This document shows positions 51,728-62,480 of a stretch of 64,000 bases of DNA, in pieces; position 1 is the first letter of the stretch; every line of letters starts with the position of its first letter. The notes beneath the pieces were generated by a model. It saw nothing but the letters and a program-made list of their open reading frames with translations, was not told the DNA's origin and made no database searches. The translations under genes and the position numbers were made by a program. The stretch is from DATBAT01 sp036271375 (GTDB lineage Bacteria > Acidobacteriota > Terriglobia > Terriglobales > Acidobacteriaceae). Location: contig DATBAT010000373.1 of NCBI GenBank assembly GCA_036271375.1, positions 1-64,000 of the forward strand, written 5' to 3'.

Positions 51728-53170
51728 TTAGGGAGCTAAGGGGCGCTTCAATCGGCTGATTGTTTTTTCTTTCCCCAGCGCCACCATCACCGCGAACAGG
51801 CTCGGCGCTACGCCCTGGCCCGTGAGCGCCACGCGTGCGCCGTTGATCAGCGCTCCAGCTTTGACATTCCTCTCGGCGGCAAAATCTCGCAGCAACTTTT
51901 CGGTGTCGGCTTCGGTGAAGCCGTTGGGTGAGGAAGCGTATTGTTCCCCAAGCTCGACTACCAGCTTCCTTACGGCGTCATCTTTCAAAAATTTCGCGAC
52001 GGCCGCAGGGTCGTCCTCAAATTTGTCGGTGAAAAACGCGCGGAACGAGGTGGAAAAATCCTTCAAAGTGCGCGCGCGCGGCTTCAGCAAGTCGATGGTC
52101 GCGAGCAGCCAGGCGCTGTCCTGAGAAACCTCAAGGCCCGCTTTCTGCCACTCTTCTTCAATCAGCGGCAGCAACTTCTCCGCTGAATAGGCACGAATAT
52201 ATTCGGTATTGAACCAGTCGAGCTTCGGGCGATCAAACACGGCGTTCGATTTAGAAATTCCTTCCAGACCAAACAGCCTGATCAACTCTTCGTCACCCAG
52301 CTTTTCCGGGGTACCCTCGGGTGAGGTCCATCCCAGCAGCGCCAAAAAATTGCGGAATGCTTCGGGAACAATTCCTTCGTCACGATAGGCGATCACACTG
52401 GTCGCTCCGTGGCGCTTGCTGAGCCGCGTCTTGTCCGGACCTAAAATCAGCGGCACGTGCGCAAAAATTGGCAAAGGCGCGCCCAGGGCTTGATACAGCA
52501 TCACTTGCTTGGGAGTGTTTGAGATATGGTCGGCGCCGCGGATGATATGCGTCATCCGCATATCGATATCGTCGGACACAACGCTCAAATGATAGGTAGG
52601 CCCGCCGTCTCCGCGCAGCAGTACGAAGTCTTCCAACTCGGTATTCGAGAATTCAATGCGTCCAAAAACGGCGTCGTCGAACGCGGTTGCGCCCGTTTGT
52701 GGCACGGCAAAACGGAGCGCAGCCGATTCCCCCGCGGCAATGCGATTAGCCGCATCTGCCGGCAAAATCTTGCGGCAGGTCCCTTCGTATTTCGGTGGGC
52801 GTCCTTCCGCTGTTGCGGCCGCGCGGCGCTTTTCCAGTTCCTCTTTGGTGCAGAAACAGTGGTAAGCATGACCTGAGGCGACGAGTTTCGCGGCCGCCTC
52901 CCGGTAAAGGTCCATCCGTTGGGTTTGAAAGAATGGGCCTTCGTCCCAGTCCATCCCCAGCCAGCGCAGGCCTTGCACGATGCCGTCAACCATTTCCGCG
53001 GTCGAGCGCTCGAGGTCGGTGTCTTCAATGCGCAGCACCAGAGTTCCGCCATGATGACGGGCGAAGAGCCAGTTGAACAGCGCGGTACGAGCCCCTCCAA
53101 CATGCAAATAGCCGGTGGGCGATGGAGCAAAACGGACCCGGGGACGTACGGCAACAGCCTCAGATGTCAT
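51728..53170 (-). CDS. gltX: glutamyl-tRNA synthetase
   Basis: A 480-residue class I aminoacyl-tRNA synthetase. The HIGH motif is APSPTGYLHVGGARTALFNW and the KMSKS motif is KTRLSKRHGATSVIAYRDEG. The anticodon-binding C-terminal domain (about 340-475) is complete. An ATG start is used, and no ribosome site is obvious. The sequence from 53171 to 53384 before the divergent signalling gene shows no clear feature. Confidence 0.95.
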   Translation of the reverse strand: MTSEAVAVRPRVRFAPSPTGYLHVGGARTALFNWLFARHHGGTLVLRIEDTDLERSTAEMVDGIVQGLRWLGMDWDEGPFFQTQRMDLYREAAAKLVASGHAYHCFCTKEELEKRRAAATAEGRPPKYEGTCRKILPADAANRIAAGESAALRFAVPQTGATAFDDAVFGRIEFSNTELEDFVLLRGDGGPTYHLSVVSDDIDMRMTHIIRGADHISNTPKQVMLYQALGAPLPIFAHVPLILGPDKTRLSKRHGATSVIAYRDEGIVPEAFRNFLALLGWTSPEGTPEKLGDEELIRLFGLEGISKSNAVFDRPKLDWFNTEYIRAYSAEKLLPLIEEEWQKAGLEVSQDSAWLLATIDLLKPRARTLKDFSTSFRAFFTDKFEDDPAAVAKFLKDDAVRKLVVELGEQYASSPNGFTEADTEKLLRDFAAERNVKAGALINGARVALTGQGVAPSLFAVMVALGKEKTISRLKRPLAP

Positions 53171-53384
53171 CTAGTTAACCTATTGCGTGATGTTACGGTT
53201 GCGGAGAAAGCAGGGTCAAGCCGCGCGCTGATTACGGTCTACGAAGAAAGTAACCACGAAGGCATTCCTTTGGTGCAACGTTCCACAAGCCAGCCTATTG
53301 CCTTCGTTCGGAGCCTATGAAAACATGCTAACCAAGCTCCCCTCAATAAGATAGCTGAGGTGGCTTGAGCTGTTTTCCACAGCG

Positions 53385-56300
53385 ATGAATAGCAGCGCTC
53401 TAAGTGTGGTCGTGGTTCCCGCCGTCATGGCGTTCTTGCTATTCCTTGTCTTTACATATTTGTACAGGCAAAGCCGGCAGCAATACCTGCGCGCATGGCA
53501 ATTGGGATGGGCGGCCTACACGCTGCGCGATGTTCTGACCGCGTGGTCGGAGCTGAGGTCGCCGCTGTGGTGGATACCTCTGGCCAATTCGCTGCTGCTA
53601 GTGGCAATGGCGGTGTGTATTTTCGTCTCCACCCGCCTTGTCCGCGAACGCTTCCGGCTGCGCCTGCAGGATTTTGCTGTTCTTGCCATCGGTGTAGTCC
53701 TCGCCTTTTGGAACAACGGAGGCCCGTTGCTTGGGGAACTGGCCAACTACCATTTCCGCTGGAACAACTTGCGGCTTGAGATTGCGTTAAGCGCTCTGTT
53801 CTTTTATTGCTCGTTCCATTTTTATCGTTTGGCGCGGCGCAAAAATTCTCTCGCGCTTTCGCTACTCTCGCTGTCGCTGGCGTCCTGGGCCGTCGTGTTG
53901 GTTGTAGGACAAATTCAAAACACATTTACCCAGATGTTCGCTGCTGCCGGGCAGATGTTGCTGGCCATCTCCATGGTGATGGTGTTGTACGAGAATGAGC
54001 GGAACGCCGTGCAGGAAGGTGCGCTGGCGTTTTCCACACTTGGCGTTGATCCCAAGCGCCTGCTTTCTCCCGAAGACCTGAAGCCGAGCATTCAAAGTTT
54101 GCTCGATCGTCTGGTGGCGCCGCTGCCGGCGGACCGGGCGATGATCTGTGTCACCGAACGCTGGCGCGCCACACTGCCGTCGGCGCAGCGCGGGCTGTCG
54201 GACGATCTGCTGCAAAAGATGCAGGATTCAGGCGCTGGACAATATATCTGCGAACTGGCCTATCGCCGTGGAGGTTTTGTCAGTCTGCGTAACATCCCTG
54301 ACATGCAAGAGCCCCTGCCTGCTTTCCCCGGCGGGCGCTTCCAGCAGTTCCGCGAACTCATGCGCGAGCACGATATTCGCGAGGTGACGGCGGTCGGATT
54401 ACAGACTCGCGAGAACAGTTTCGGAGTTGTGCTTTTTCCTCATGCGGACCGCCGTGAGTTCGGTGCCTCCAATCTGCGCCTGCTGATTGGGTTGGCCTTG
54501 CAGATCGGGTTGACGTTAGAAAATTACGTGGTGATGCACGACGCCCAGCGCCGCACCAAAGAGTACGAGTTGCTTACACAGATCGGGCAGGCGATCAGTT
54601 CACGCCTTGATCAGGACGAAGTCCTCCGAACCGTGCAAAAGGAACTGGGGCAGATTTTCGACACCAACAATTTTTACGTCGCTTTCCACGAAGGCGATTC
54701 GATTGAGTTTGAGCTCGAAATTGAAAATGGAGTAGTCGCGCCAAAACGGACACGGAAATTCGAAAACGGCCTCACCGAATACATGCTTCGAACCGGGCAG
54801 CCGCTGATGATTCTCGCTGATCTTGAAAGTGCCCGCGAACGGCTGGGAGTGACTTTCGTCGGACGGAAAGCCGCGAAGAGTTTCTGTGGTGCGCCGATTC
54901 TTCTCGGGGGCAAGCCTGCGGGAGTGATGGTCGCGATGAGCACCGAGCACGAATACATGTTTGAGGCGCGGGACCTCGAAGTCATGCAGACTGCCGCGGG
55001 TCAGGTTTCTGTCGCGATTGAAAATGCGCGCCTGTTTAGCGAAGAACAACTGCGTTCGCGGCAGTTGGCTTTCCTCAACAACATCTCGAAGACAGCAATT
55101 TCCAGCGAAAGCTCGGAGCAGATGCTGTCGGATATCGTGGCCGAAATCCAAAAGACGTTCAGCTTCGACCACATCGGCATTGGCATCATGGACTACGCCA
55201 CCAAGGACATCGAGATTCGCGCCGAGGCCGGCTTCACCACACTCGCCTTGGGCAAGCGTATTCCGGTCGGTACCGGGATTCTTGGCCGCGTCGCGCGCAC
55301 TGGAGAGAAAGCTCTGATTCAGATGGCGGGGGAAGGCCAGGTGCAAGGCGTGTTGCCGGGCGCGCGCGCCGTGCTGTGCTTGCCGATCACCTATAGCGAG
55401 ACTCTGATGGGCGTGCTCAATGTCGAGAGCTTGCAGGAAGATGCGTTTTCTCCTGAAGATGTTTTGGTGCTAAACACCCTTGCCGACTTGCTGGCCACGG
55501 CTCTGCACAATTCGTTCGTCTTCCAGAAAATGCAGCAGCAGTCGATCACCGACGGACTGACCGGCATCAAGACCCGCCGCTTCTTCTGGGAAGCTTTGCT
55601 CTCTGAGCGGCAGCGTGCTTCACGTTCCGCGCGTCCGTTCTCTCTGGTGCTGATTGATCTCGATAAATTCAAGGAAGTGAACGACGGCTCGGGGCACTTG
55701 GAAGGGGATTTGGTGCTCGCCCGCGTTGGACGCTTGCTGGAGCAGAAGTGCCGTCAGTCGAACGTTGTTGCCCGCTACGGTGGTGACGAGTTCGTAATCC
55801 TGATGCCCGAAACCAGCGTCGATCAGGCGCAGACGCTTGCTGAGCGCCTCCGGTTGTGGCTCTCCTCCGATCCCATGTTGAGCGAACATGGCATAACGGG
55901 CAGCTTCGGCGTCGCCAGTTATCCAACGCACGGACTTTCCGCCGAAGACATTTTGCGTGTCGCCGACGCGGGCATGTATGTCTCGAAGCACGCGGGCGGC
56001 GACCGCGTCTCGATTGCCGAAGAATTCGCGCAGGGTGAGACGGCTACCGTCCAGCGTCAACTCATCGGCGATTACATTGACGGCTTCCTTCATCGCGAAC
56101 ATACCGGCCCTGAGCAACTGAACGAACTGGTCTCGACGCTTAACAAACTTCGCGGCGATGACGACGAAGACGCCGATGGATTGCGAGACTCGATCGAAGC
56201 CATGAGCCGTACCGCCGAATCGCGCGAGGCCAACAATTCCGGCCACGGCGAAATGGTGGGACGCTACGCGGAAATTCTGGGGCAGGCGTTGGAGTTTTCT

Positions 56301-56759
56301 CCCGAGGAGATCGCTGATCTCGCGTATGTAGGACGGGTTCACGACGTCGGCAAGATCTTTGTGCCGGAGCGGATTCTCAACAAGCCAGGTCAGCTCACAG
56401 AAGAAGAATTCGCCAAAGTTAAGCTGCACGCTCATGTAGGCGCGGAGATTGTCGGAACCATCCCCGAAAGTGAAATGATGAAAAAGGCCATCGAATCTCA
56501 CCACGAGGCCTTCGATGGATCGGGTTACCCTGCAGGATTGCGGGGTGAGCAGATCCCGTTGTGGGGACGGATTCTGGCGATTGCCGACGCTTATGTGAAC
56601 CTTACTACCGATCGTTCTTTCGCCTCTGGCAAGACGAGCGAGCAGAGCCTCGCCGAGATGGAGAAACTCAGTGGCGTCCGCTACGACGGAATGCTGGTGC
56701 GCATTCTCATGCGTGAATTGCGCGGAGAGAAGCCCTCACGATCACGGAATACCTTTTAG
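53385..56759 (+). CDS. membrane-bound GAF-GGDEF-HD-GYP cyclic-di-GMP signalling protein
   Basis: A 1124-residue protein with about seven N-terminal membrane helices (residues 5-205), three GAF-like regions (about 220-370, 390-550, 560-715), a GGDEF domain with intact motif at 799-803 (ARYGGDEFVILMP) and an HD-GYP domain (His986-Asp987 in VGRVHDVGKIF, then HHEAFDGSGYPAGLRGEQIP). It thus combines a c-di-GMP synthase and a c-di-GMP phosphodiesterase type. The inhibitory I-site RxxD upstream of GGDEF reads RQSN (790-793), so product inhibition at this site is probably lost. The ~60-residue segment between the two modules is acidic. It is a single gene. Confidence 0.93.
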   Translation: MNSSALSVVVVPAVMAFLLFLVFTYLYRQSRQQYLRAWQLGWAAYTLRDVLTAWSELRSPLWWIPLANSLLLVAMAVCIFVSTRLVRERFRLRLQDFAVLAIGVVLAFWNNGGPLLGELANYHFRWNNLRLEIALSALFFYCSFHFYRLARRKNSLALSLLSLSLASWAVVLVVGQIQNTFTQMFAAAGQMLLAISMVMVLYENERNAVQEGALAFSTLGVDPKRLLSPEDLKPSIQSLLDRLVAPLPADRAMICVTERWRATLPSAQRGLSDDLLQKMQDSGAGQYICELAYRRGGFVSLRNIPDMQEPLPAFPGGRFQQFRELMREHDIREVTAVGLQTRENSFGVVLFPHADRREFGASNLRLLIGLALQIGLTLENYVVMHDAQRRTKEYELLTQIGQAISSRLDQDEVLRTVQKELGQIFDTNNFYVAFHEGDSIEFELEIENGVVAPKRTRKFENGLTEYMLRTGQPLMILADLESARERLGVTFVGRKAAKSFCGAPILLGGKPAGVMVAMSTEHEYMFEARDLEVMQTAAGQVSVAIENARLFSEEQLRSRQLAFLNNISKTAISSESSEQMLSDIVAEIQKTFSFDHIGIGIMDYATKDIEIRAEAGFTTLALGKRIPVGTGILGRVARTGEKALIQMAGEGQVQGVLPGARAVLCLPITYSETLMGVLNVESLQEDAFSPEDVLVLNTLADLLATALHNSFVFQKMQQQSITDGLTGIKTRRFFWEALLSERQRASRSARPFSLVLIDLDKFKEVNDGSGHLEGDLVLARVGRLLEQKCRQSNVVARYGGDEFVILMPETSVDQAQTLAERLRLWLSSDPMLSEHGITGSFGVASYPTHGLSAEDILRVADAGMYVSKHAGGDRVSIAEEFAQGETATVQRQLIGDYIDGFLHREHTGPEQLNELVSTLNKLRGDDDEDADGLRDSIEAMSRTAESREANNSGHGEMVGRYAEILGQALEFSPEEIADLAYVGRVHDVGKIFVPERILNKPGQLTEEEFAKVKLHAHVGAEIVGTIPESEMMKKAIESHHEAFDGSGYPAGLRGEQIPLWGRILAIADAYVNLTTDRSFASGKTSEQSLAEMEKLSGVRYDGMLVRILMRELRGEKPSRSRNTF

Positions 56760-56838
56760 AAGAGGATTGCGGACCGTAGGCATCGCACTCCGCACTTTCC
56801 CATCCCCCTGCCTGGCGTGTTACAACTCTTAGGGCACA

Positions 56839-57384
56839 ATGAGCGTCTCCCAGGCGGATTTCCGTAAGGCTTTGGGCTCCTTTGCCACTGGTGTGACTGT
56901 GATCACCGTGGACTATGAGGGCGAAGTCCATGGCATGACCGCAAACGCCTTTACTTCGGTCTCGCTCGATCCGCAGCTGGTTCTGGTTTGCGTCGATCTT
57001 CGGACCCGTACCCATACCCATCTGCACGCCAAGAAGCGTTTCGGTGTCAACGTACTGGCGGCCAATCAACAACGAATTTCTGAGTACTACGCAAGTCCTT
57101 CACGTGACCACGATCAGGCGGAAGCCTTAGCTGACGCCCGTTTCGACCGGACGCAACATGGCACTCCCGTTTTGCACGGTGCGCTTGCGTACCTGGAATG
57201 CCGGCTGCACACTGCGCAGGACGCTGGCGACCACACCATCTTCATCGCGGAAGTCGAGGACGTCGTGGTGAGACAGGGCGATCCGCTGCTTTATTTCCGT
57301 AGTCACTACCGGAGTATGGAAGGCTCCTCAGCCAGTAACCTAAAGCCTACCTTTGAGCCGGACGACGATTCCGGCAACGCCTAA
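56839..57384 (+). CDS. flavin reductase-like domain protein
   Basis: A 181-residue protein of the flavin reductase/FMN-binding family. Signature start FRKALGSFATGVTVITVDYE, GMTANAFTSVSLDPQLVLVC, RFGVNVLAANQQRISEYYAS and LHGALAYLECRLHTAQDAGD. It probably uses NAD(P)H to reduce FMN or FAD, perhaps for a partner oxygenase. No monooxygenase is adjacent. It heads a co-directional run with the M24, cobO and accD genes (18-bp and 11-bp gaps, then a 1-bp overlap), suggesting one transcript. Confidence 0.85.
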   Translation: MSVSQADFRKALGSFATGVTVITVDYEGEVHGMTANAFTSVSLDPQLVLVCVDLRTRTHTHLHAKKRFGVNVLAANQQRISEYYASPSRDHDQAEALADARFDRTQHGTPVLHGALAYLECRLHTAQDAGDHTIFIAEVEDVVVRQGDPLLYFRSHYRSMEGSSASNLKPTFEPDDDSGNA

Positions 57385-57401
57385 GATCTTTTGGAGGAAG
57401 C

Positions 57402-58700
57402 ATGTCGTCAGACCGAAGGCAGTTTCTTCGCACTCTTTCCGGTGCGGCCGCATTGAGCGTGGCCGGAAGCGTGGCAAGCTTGGGAACTACCCGCCACATA
57501 AAACTCGCCGCGGACATTAACGCTAGCGGCGAGCATGATCGCCTTCAGCCTGACTGGTACCGCCGCAAGGTGAAGCAAGTGCAGGCGGAGATGAAGAAGC
57601 AGAAGATCAACGCGATGCTTCTGCTCGACGCGACCAACATCATTTACACCATTGGGTATTTTCACTTACCCACAGAACGCCCGCTGGCGGCGCTGATTCC
57701 GGACTCCGGCGAGCCGGTGTTGTTTGTGCCGGAACTTGAATCCGATCAGGTGAAGCTCTGGTGGGTGAAAGATTTCGAAAGTTATTTCGACTATCCCGGG
57801 CCGGTCAATCGCGTGCGCTGGATTTTTGAGCGCGTGGTCAAACGCGGATTCGGCAACGGCCGCATCGGCGTGGAAGAGCCTAGGCCAAGTCGTTTGCAAC
57901 GCATGAAAGAAGGCGCACCCAAAGCGACCATTGTCGATGGCGGCAACATCATCGACCAGATGCGCTGGATCAAAGATGACGAAGAACTCAAAATCATGCG
58001 CCGCGCGATGTACTTTGCCGATTTCACCGTGCAGGCAGGGCGGGAATTTATTCAGAAGAATGGGTCGGTTACCGAAGACCAAATTTTGAAAGCTGCCGCC
58101 GATGCTGTTGCTGACAAGCTTTCCGCCGAGTTACATGATGTGGTCGGTGTTGGCGTCGATGCGCCCTTCGGCGGACTGGTGCCGTTCGGCAAGAGGTCGG
58201 CGTTTCCTCATGCCGTGCCGAGCAAAGATCATCTCAAATCAGGCGATGCAATCTGCTTGAGCTTCGGCGCGATCATCGGCGGATACAACGTCGAGTGTGA
58301 GCGTTCCTTTCAGGTGGGCAAGCCGACCGATCGGGCACGAAAGCTGTTCGATGCCATGCTTGCCGCGCACGATACCGGCGCGGAAAATATGAAAGACGGC
58401 GCCATTGCGGAAGAGGTCGACCAGAAATCACTCGACCAGATCCGTAAGGCCGGATTTGGAAAATTCCTCAAACATAGGACCGGGCACGGCATTGGACTGA
58501 ACAGCCACGAGGCCCCTTGGATCGCCGAAGGCGACAAGACAGTGCTGCGGGAAGGCATGACGTTTAGCTGCGAGCCGGGAGTGTATGATCCCGACTGGGG
58601 CGGCTTCCGCCACTCCGATACCGTCGTCGTGCGCAAGGACCGGGGCGAGATTTTGAACAAATACCCCACCCGGCTTGATGACATGATTATTAAAATATGA
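57402..58700 (+). CDS. TAT-exported M24-fold (Xaa-Pro peptidase-like) protein with altered metal site
   Basis: A 432-residue protein with a twin-arginine signal (RRQFLRTLSGAAALSVAG), a creatinase N-terminal domain (about 55-190) and an M24 pita-bread domain (about 195-425). The usual metal ligands Asp, Asp, His, Glu, Glu map to Ser287 (CLSFGA), Glu298 (NVECERSF), His362 (TGHGIGL), Glu391 (SCEPGVY) and Ser405 (GFRHSDT). Three of five are replaced, so a classic dinuclear aminopeptidase P activity is unlikely. A GGAGG ribosome site precedes the ATG. It may be a creatinase-like or DddP-like enzyme with a non-peptide substrate. Confidence 0.86.
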   Translation: MSSDRRQFLRTLSGAAALSVAGSVASLGTTRHIKLAADINASGEHDRLQPDWYRRKVKQVQAEMKKQKINAMLLLDATNIIYTIGYFHLPTERPLAALIPDSGEPVLFVPELESDQVKLWWVKDFESYFDYPGPVNRVRWIFERVVKRGFGNGRIGVEEPRPSRLQRMKEGAPKATIVDGGNIIDQMRWIKDDEELKIMRRAMYFADFTVQAGREFIQKNGSVTEDQILKAAADAVADKLSAELHDVVGVGVDAPFGGLVPFGKRSAFPHAVPSKDHLKSGDAICLSFGAIIGGYNVECERSFQVGKPTDRARKLFDAMLAAHDTGAENMKDGAIAEEVDQKSLDQIRKAGFGKFLKHRTGHGIGLNSHEAPWIAEGDKTVLREGMTFSCEPGVYDPDWGGFRHSDTVVVRKDRGEILNKYPTRLDDMIIKI

Positions 58701-58710
58701 CGATCGAGAT

Positions 58711-59246
58711 ATGACAGACATCCGCCGGGGGTTGATCATTGTGAATACCGGCCCAGGCAAGGGCAAGACCACTGCCGCCATGGGCACGGCCTTGCGCGCG
58801 GTGGGCAGCGGCATGAAAGTTCTGATGCTGCAATTCCTCAAAGGCTCGTGGCACTATGGCGAACTCGATGCGGTGCAGGTCTTCGGCGACAAGTTCATCA
58901 TGAAGCAGATGGGGCGCGGATTTGTGAAGGTTGGTACTGAGAAACCCGATCCCGAAGACGTGAAAATGGTGGAGGATGCCTGGGCCGAAGCGGAAAGGGC
59001 AATTCACTCCGGCGAGTGGGACTTGGTTGTGCTCGATGAAATCAATTACGCTATCAGTTACGGTATGCTCGATCCGGCCAAGGTAGTCGAAGGATTGAAG
59101 GCGCGGCCGGAGATGGTCCACGTGATTCTGACCGGGCGAAACGCGCATGCATCCATCGTCGAACTGGCGGACACCGTCACCGAAATGCGCCAGGTAAAAC
59201 ACGCGTACGAAAAGGGCGTGATGGCGCAGAGAGGGATTGAGTACTA

Positions 59247-59247
<1 letters not shown>
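58711..59247 (+). CDS. cobO: cob(I)yrinic acid a,c-diamide adenosyltransferase
   Basis: This 178-residue ATP:corrinoid adenosyltransferase of the CobA/CobO/BtuR type has a P-loop NTGPGKGKTT at residues 12-21 and the characteristic MLQFLKGSWHYGEL and LVVLDEINYAISYGML blocks, ending in VKHAYEKGVMAQRGIEY. It makes adenosylcobalamin for salvage or synthesis. No other cobalamin genes are nearby, so salvage is more likely. Its stop overlaps the accD start by 1 base. Confidence 0.92.
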
Positions 59248-60107
<860 letters not shown>

Positions 60108-60205
60108 GTTTTCCACTGCCATCGTCAAATTCTTTTTCATTCCTCCTTCGGAAGTGAGAGCGCGCACTTGCGTCAATCCCCTCGCTCCTTCACACTGAGA
60201 AAGCT

Positions 60206-60970
60206 ATGGGCGGCGCCGACCCGAACCTCCCGATCATTCAATTTCATGATGTGTCATTGCGCCTGCCGGAGGGCCGCGAGCTTCTCCGTCATCTCGATCT
60301 CGAGGTGCATCGTGGCGAAACACTGGTGTTGTTAGGTCGCAGCGGGTCGGGAAAGACCACAACTCTAAAACTCATCAATCGCCTGCTCGAGCCAACCGGC
60401 GGTGAAATCAAAGTAGAAGATCGCAGCCTTCGGGACTGGGACGTGATCCGTTTGCGCCGGATGATCGGCTACGTCATTCAGGAAATTGGCCTGTTCCCGC
60501 ACTTCACGATCGCGCGCAACATTGGGCTGGTTCCCAAGATCGAAAACTGGCCGGCGGAGAAAATCAACAAGCGCGTTGAAGAGTTGATACATCTGGTCGG
60601 GCTTGATCCTAATATTGCCGACCGCTATCCCCGCCAGCTTTCTGGCGGACAGCGTCAAAGAGTTGGTGTTGCGAGGGCTCTTGCCGCCGATCCGCCAATT
60701 CTCCTGATGGACGAGCCTTTTGGCGCACTCGATCCTATTACTCGCGCGGAACTTCAGCGGGAATTTGCGGCGTTGCAGAAGCGACTGCAAAAAACTGTTG
60801 TCTTCGTCACTCACGATTTGCGGGAGGCGCTGCTTCTCGGCACTCGCATCGCGCTGGTTGAAGACGGGCGGCTGATAGTCGCACTGACTCCTGATGAGTT
60901 CACAAAATCTTCTGATCCGCTAGTCGCCGCCTACGTAGATGCCTTCGGCACAAATAAAGGCGCCGCATGA
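60206..60970 (+). CDS. osmoprotectant-type ABC transporter ATPase
   Basis: A 254-residue ATP-binding subunit. Walker A GRSGSGKTT (44-52), Q-loop VIQEIGLFPH, signature LSGGQRQRVGVARALA, Walker B ILLMDEPFGALDP and switch His in FVTHDLREALLLG. It is shorter than OpuCA/ProV and lacks their CBS domains. It belongs to the glycine betaine/choline/carnitine-type (OpuC, YehX) group by sequence and by its neighbours. The stop overlaps the permease ATG by 4 bp. Substrate is not certain. Confidence 0.9.
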   Translation: MGGADPNLPIIQFHDVSLRLPEGRELLRHLDLEVHRGETLVLLGRSGSGKTTTLKLINRLLEPTGGEIKVEDRSLRDWDVIRLRRMIGYVIQEIGLFPHFTIARNIGLVPKIENWPAEKINKRVEELIHLVGLDPNIADRYPRQLSGGQRQRVGVARALAADPPILLMDEPFGALDPITRAELQREFAALQKRLQKTVVFVTHDLREALLLGTRIALVEDGRLIVALTPDEFTKSSDPLVAAYVDAFGTNKGAA

Positions 60971-61599
60971 ACGTTTGGCAATTCATGGTTCAGAACCACG
61001 TCGAAGTGCTCGAACTGACCCTCGAGCATCTATGGCTGGTTGGCATCTCGACGCTGCTAGCGGTGGCGATTGGCATCCCGCTGGGAATTCTGGTATCGCG
61101 CTATCCCTGGCTCGATAAACCTGTGTTGGGTAGCGCGAATATTATTCAGACCATTCCGAGTCTTGCCTTGTTCGGATTCCTGCTTCCTGCCCCGTGGATC
61201 GGCGAACGCGCCGACCGCCTCGCGATTCTCGCGCTCACTCTCTACGCGCTGTTGCCGCTGATTCGCAATACCTACACCGGAATTCGCGGCGTCGATCTCG
61301 CCATCGTCGAAGCCGGACGCGGCATGGGCATGACCGACAATCAACTTCTGTGGCAGGTGCAATTGCCTTTGTCGCTGGGCGTCATCATTGCAGGGGTACG
61401 CGTAGCGGTTGTAATTTCGGTGGGGCTGGCAACCATCGCCGCAGCTATTGGTGCAGGTGGCTTGGGCGAATATATTTTTCGCGGGCTGGCGATGGTCAAC
61501 GACGCAGTGATTCTGGCGGGCGCGATTCCCGCGGCGTGCATGGCGCTACTCGCCGATATTCTCCTCGGTCTTCTGGAAAAGAAGTTGAGCCCGGGATAG
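60967..61599 (+). CDS. osmoprotectant-type ABC transporter permease
   Basis: A 210-residue permease with about five or six helices and the ABC EAA-type loop EAGRGMGMTDNQLLWQVQLP, followed by LSLGVIIAGVRVAVVISVGL. The start overlaps the ATPase. OpuC/YehW-type systems often have two permeases; here only one is encoded, so it may form a homodimer. It is followed after 3 bp by the substrate-binding lipoprotein gene. Confidence 0.92.
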   Translation: MNVWQFMVQNHVEVLELTLEHLWLVGISTLLAVAIGIPLGILVSRYPWLDKPVLGSANIIQTIPSLALFGFLLPAPWIGERADRLAILALTLYALLPLIRNTYTGIRGVDLAIVEAGRGMGMTDNQLLWQVQLPLSLGVIIAGVRVAVVISVGLATIAAAIGAGGLGEYIFRGLAMVNDAVILAGAIPAACMALLADILLGLLEKKLSPG

Positions 61600-61602
61600 C
61601 GC

Positions 61603-62472
61603 ATGCCTCGCTGCCTGATCGCTCTGCTACTAGTGCTTACCGCGTGCGGCCCGCCTCGGCGGGACCGCATTGTCGTCGGCTCCAAGAATTTCACCGAGCA
61701 GCTGATCCTGGGTGAAGTTATCGCGCAGCAGATTGAAAACCGCACTCATCTTCCGGTCGAGCGGCGCTTTTATCTGGCGGGAACCTATATTGCGCAACAG
61801 GCAATTCTCGGCGGACGCATCGACGTGTATCCGGAATACACCGGCACGGCGTTGACCGCGATTCTGAAACAGCAGCCGACCAGCAATCCGCAGGAAGTCT
61901 TCGGCCGGGTCAAGGCCCAGTATGAAAGCCAATTCAACCTGACGCTGGGCAAGCCGCTCGGTTTTAATGACACATTCGCGATCGAAATTCGTGGCGAGGA
62001 TGCACGCACGCTTGGCTTGAAAACTATTTCGCAAGCGGCGGCCTATGCGCCGAAGTGGCGTCCCGGATTCGGTTACGAATTTATGGAAAGGCCCGACGGC
62101 TACAAAGGTTTAGTGACGGCATACAGTCTGAAGTTTGGGGCACAGCCCCGCATCATGGACCTGGGCCTCATAACTCGGGCGCTGAAGAACAAACAGGTTG
62201 ATGTCATCGCCGGGAACGCAACCGACGGACTGATCCCCGCGCTAGATCTGTTTGTTCTCGAAGATGACCGGCACTATTTCCCGCCGTATGAGGCGGTGCC
62301 AGTTGTGCGGCAGGAAACTCTGGTCCAACATCCCGAAGTGAAAGCAGCGCTCGACGAACTTGCGGGAAAGATTTCCGATGACGAGATGCGTCAGCTGAAT
62401 TATGCGGTCGACGGGCAGCATCGCAATGCGCCAGATGTTGTGAGGGAATTCTTGAGGAAGAAGGGGTTGTAG
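61603..62472 (+). CDS. osmoprotectant-type substrate-binding lipoprotein
   Basis: A 289-residue periplasmic binding protein with a lipoprotein signal: lipobox LTAC with lipidated Cys15. The mature protein has IVVGSKNFTEQLILGEVIAQ and a TYIAQQAILGGRIDVYPEYTG, both typical of the OpuAC/QAT family that binds glycine betaine, choline or carnitine. A later VDVIAGNATDGLIPALDLFV segment is present. It closes the importer operon, 8 bp before the convergent Nudix gene. Confidence 0.9.
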   Translation: MPRCLIALLLVLTACGPPRRDRIVVGSKNFTEQLILGEVIAQQIENRTHLPVERRFYLAGTYIAQQAILGGRIDVYPEYTGTALTAILKQQPTSNPQEVFGRVKAQYESQFNLTLGKPLGFNDTFAIEIRGEDARTLGLKTISQAAAYAPKWRPGFGYEFMERPDGYKGLVTAYSLKFGAQPRIMDLGLITRALKNKQVDVIAGNATDGLIPALDLFVLEDDRHYFPPYEAVPVVRQETLVQHPEVKAALDELAGKISDDEMRQLNYAVDGQHRNAPDVVREFLRKKGL

Positions 62473-62480
62473 GTCGGAAT

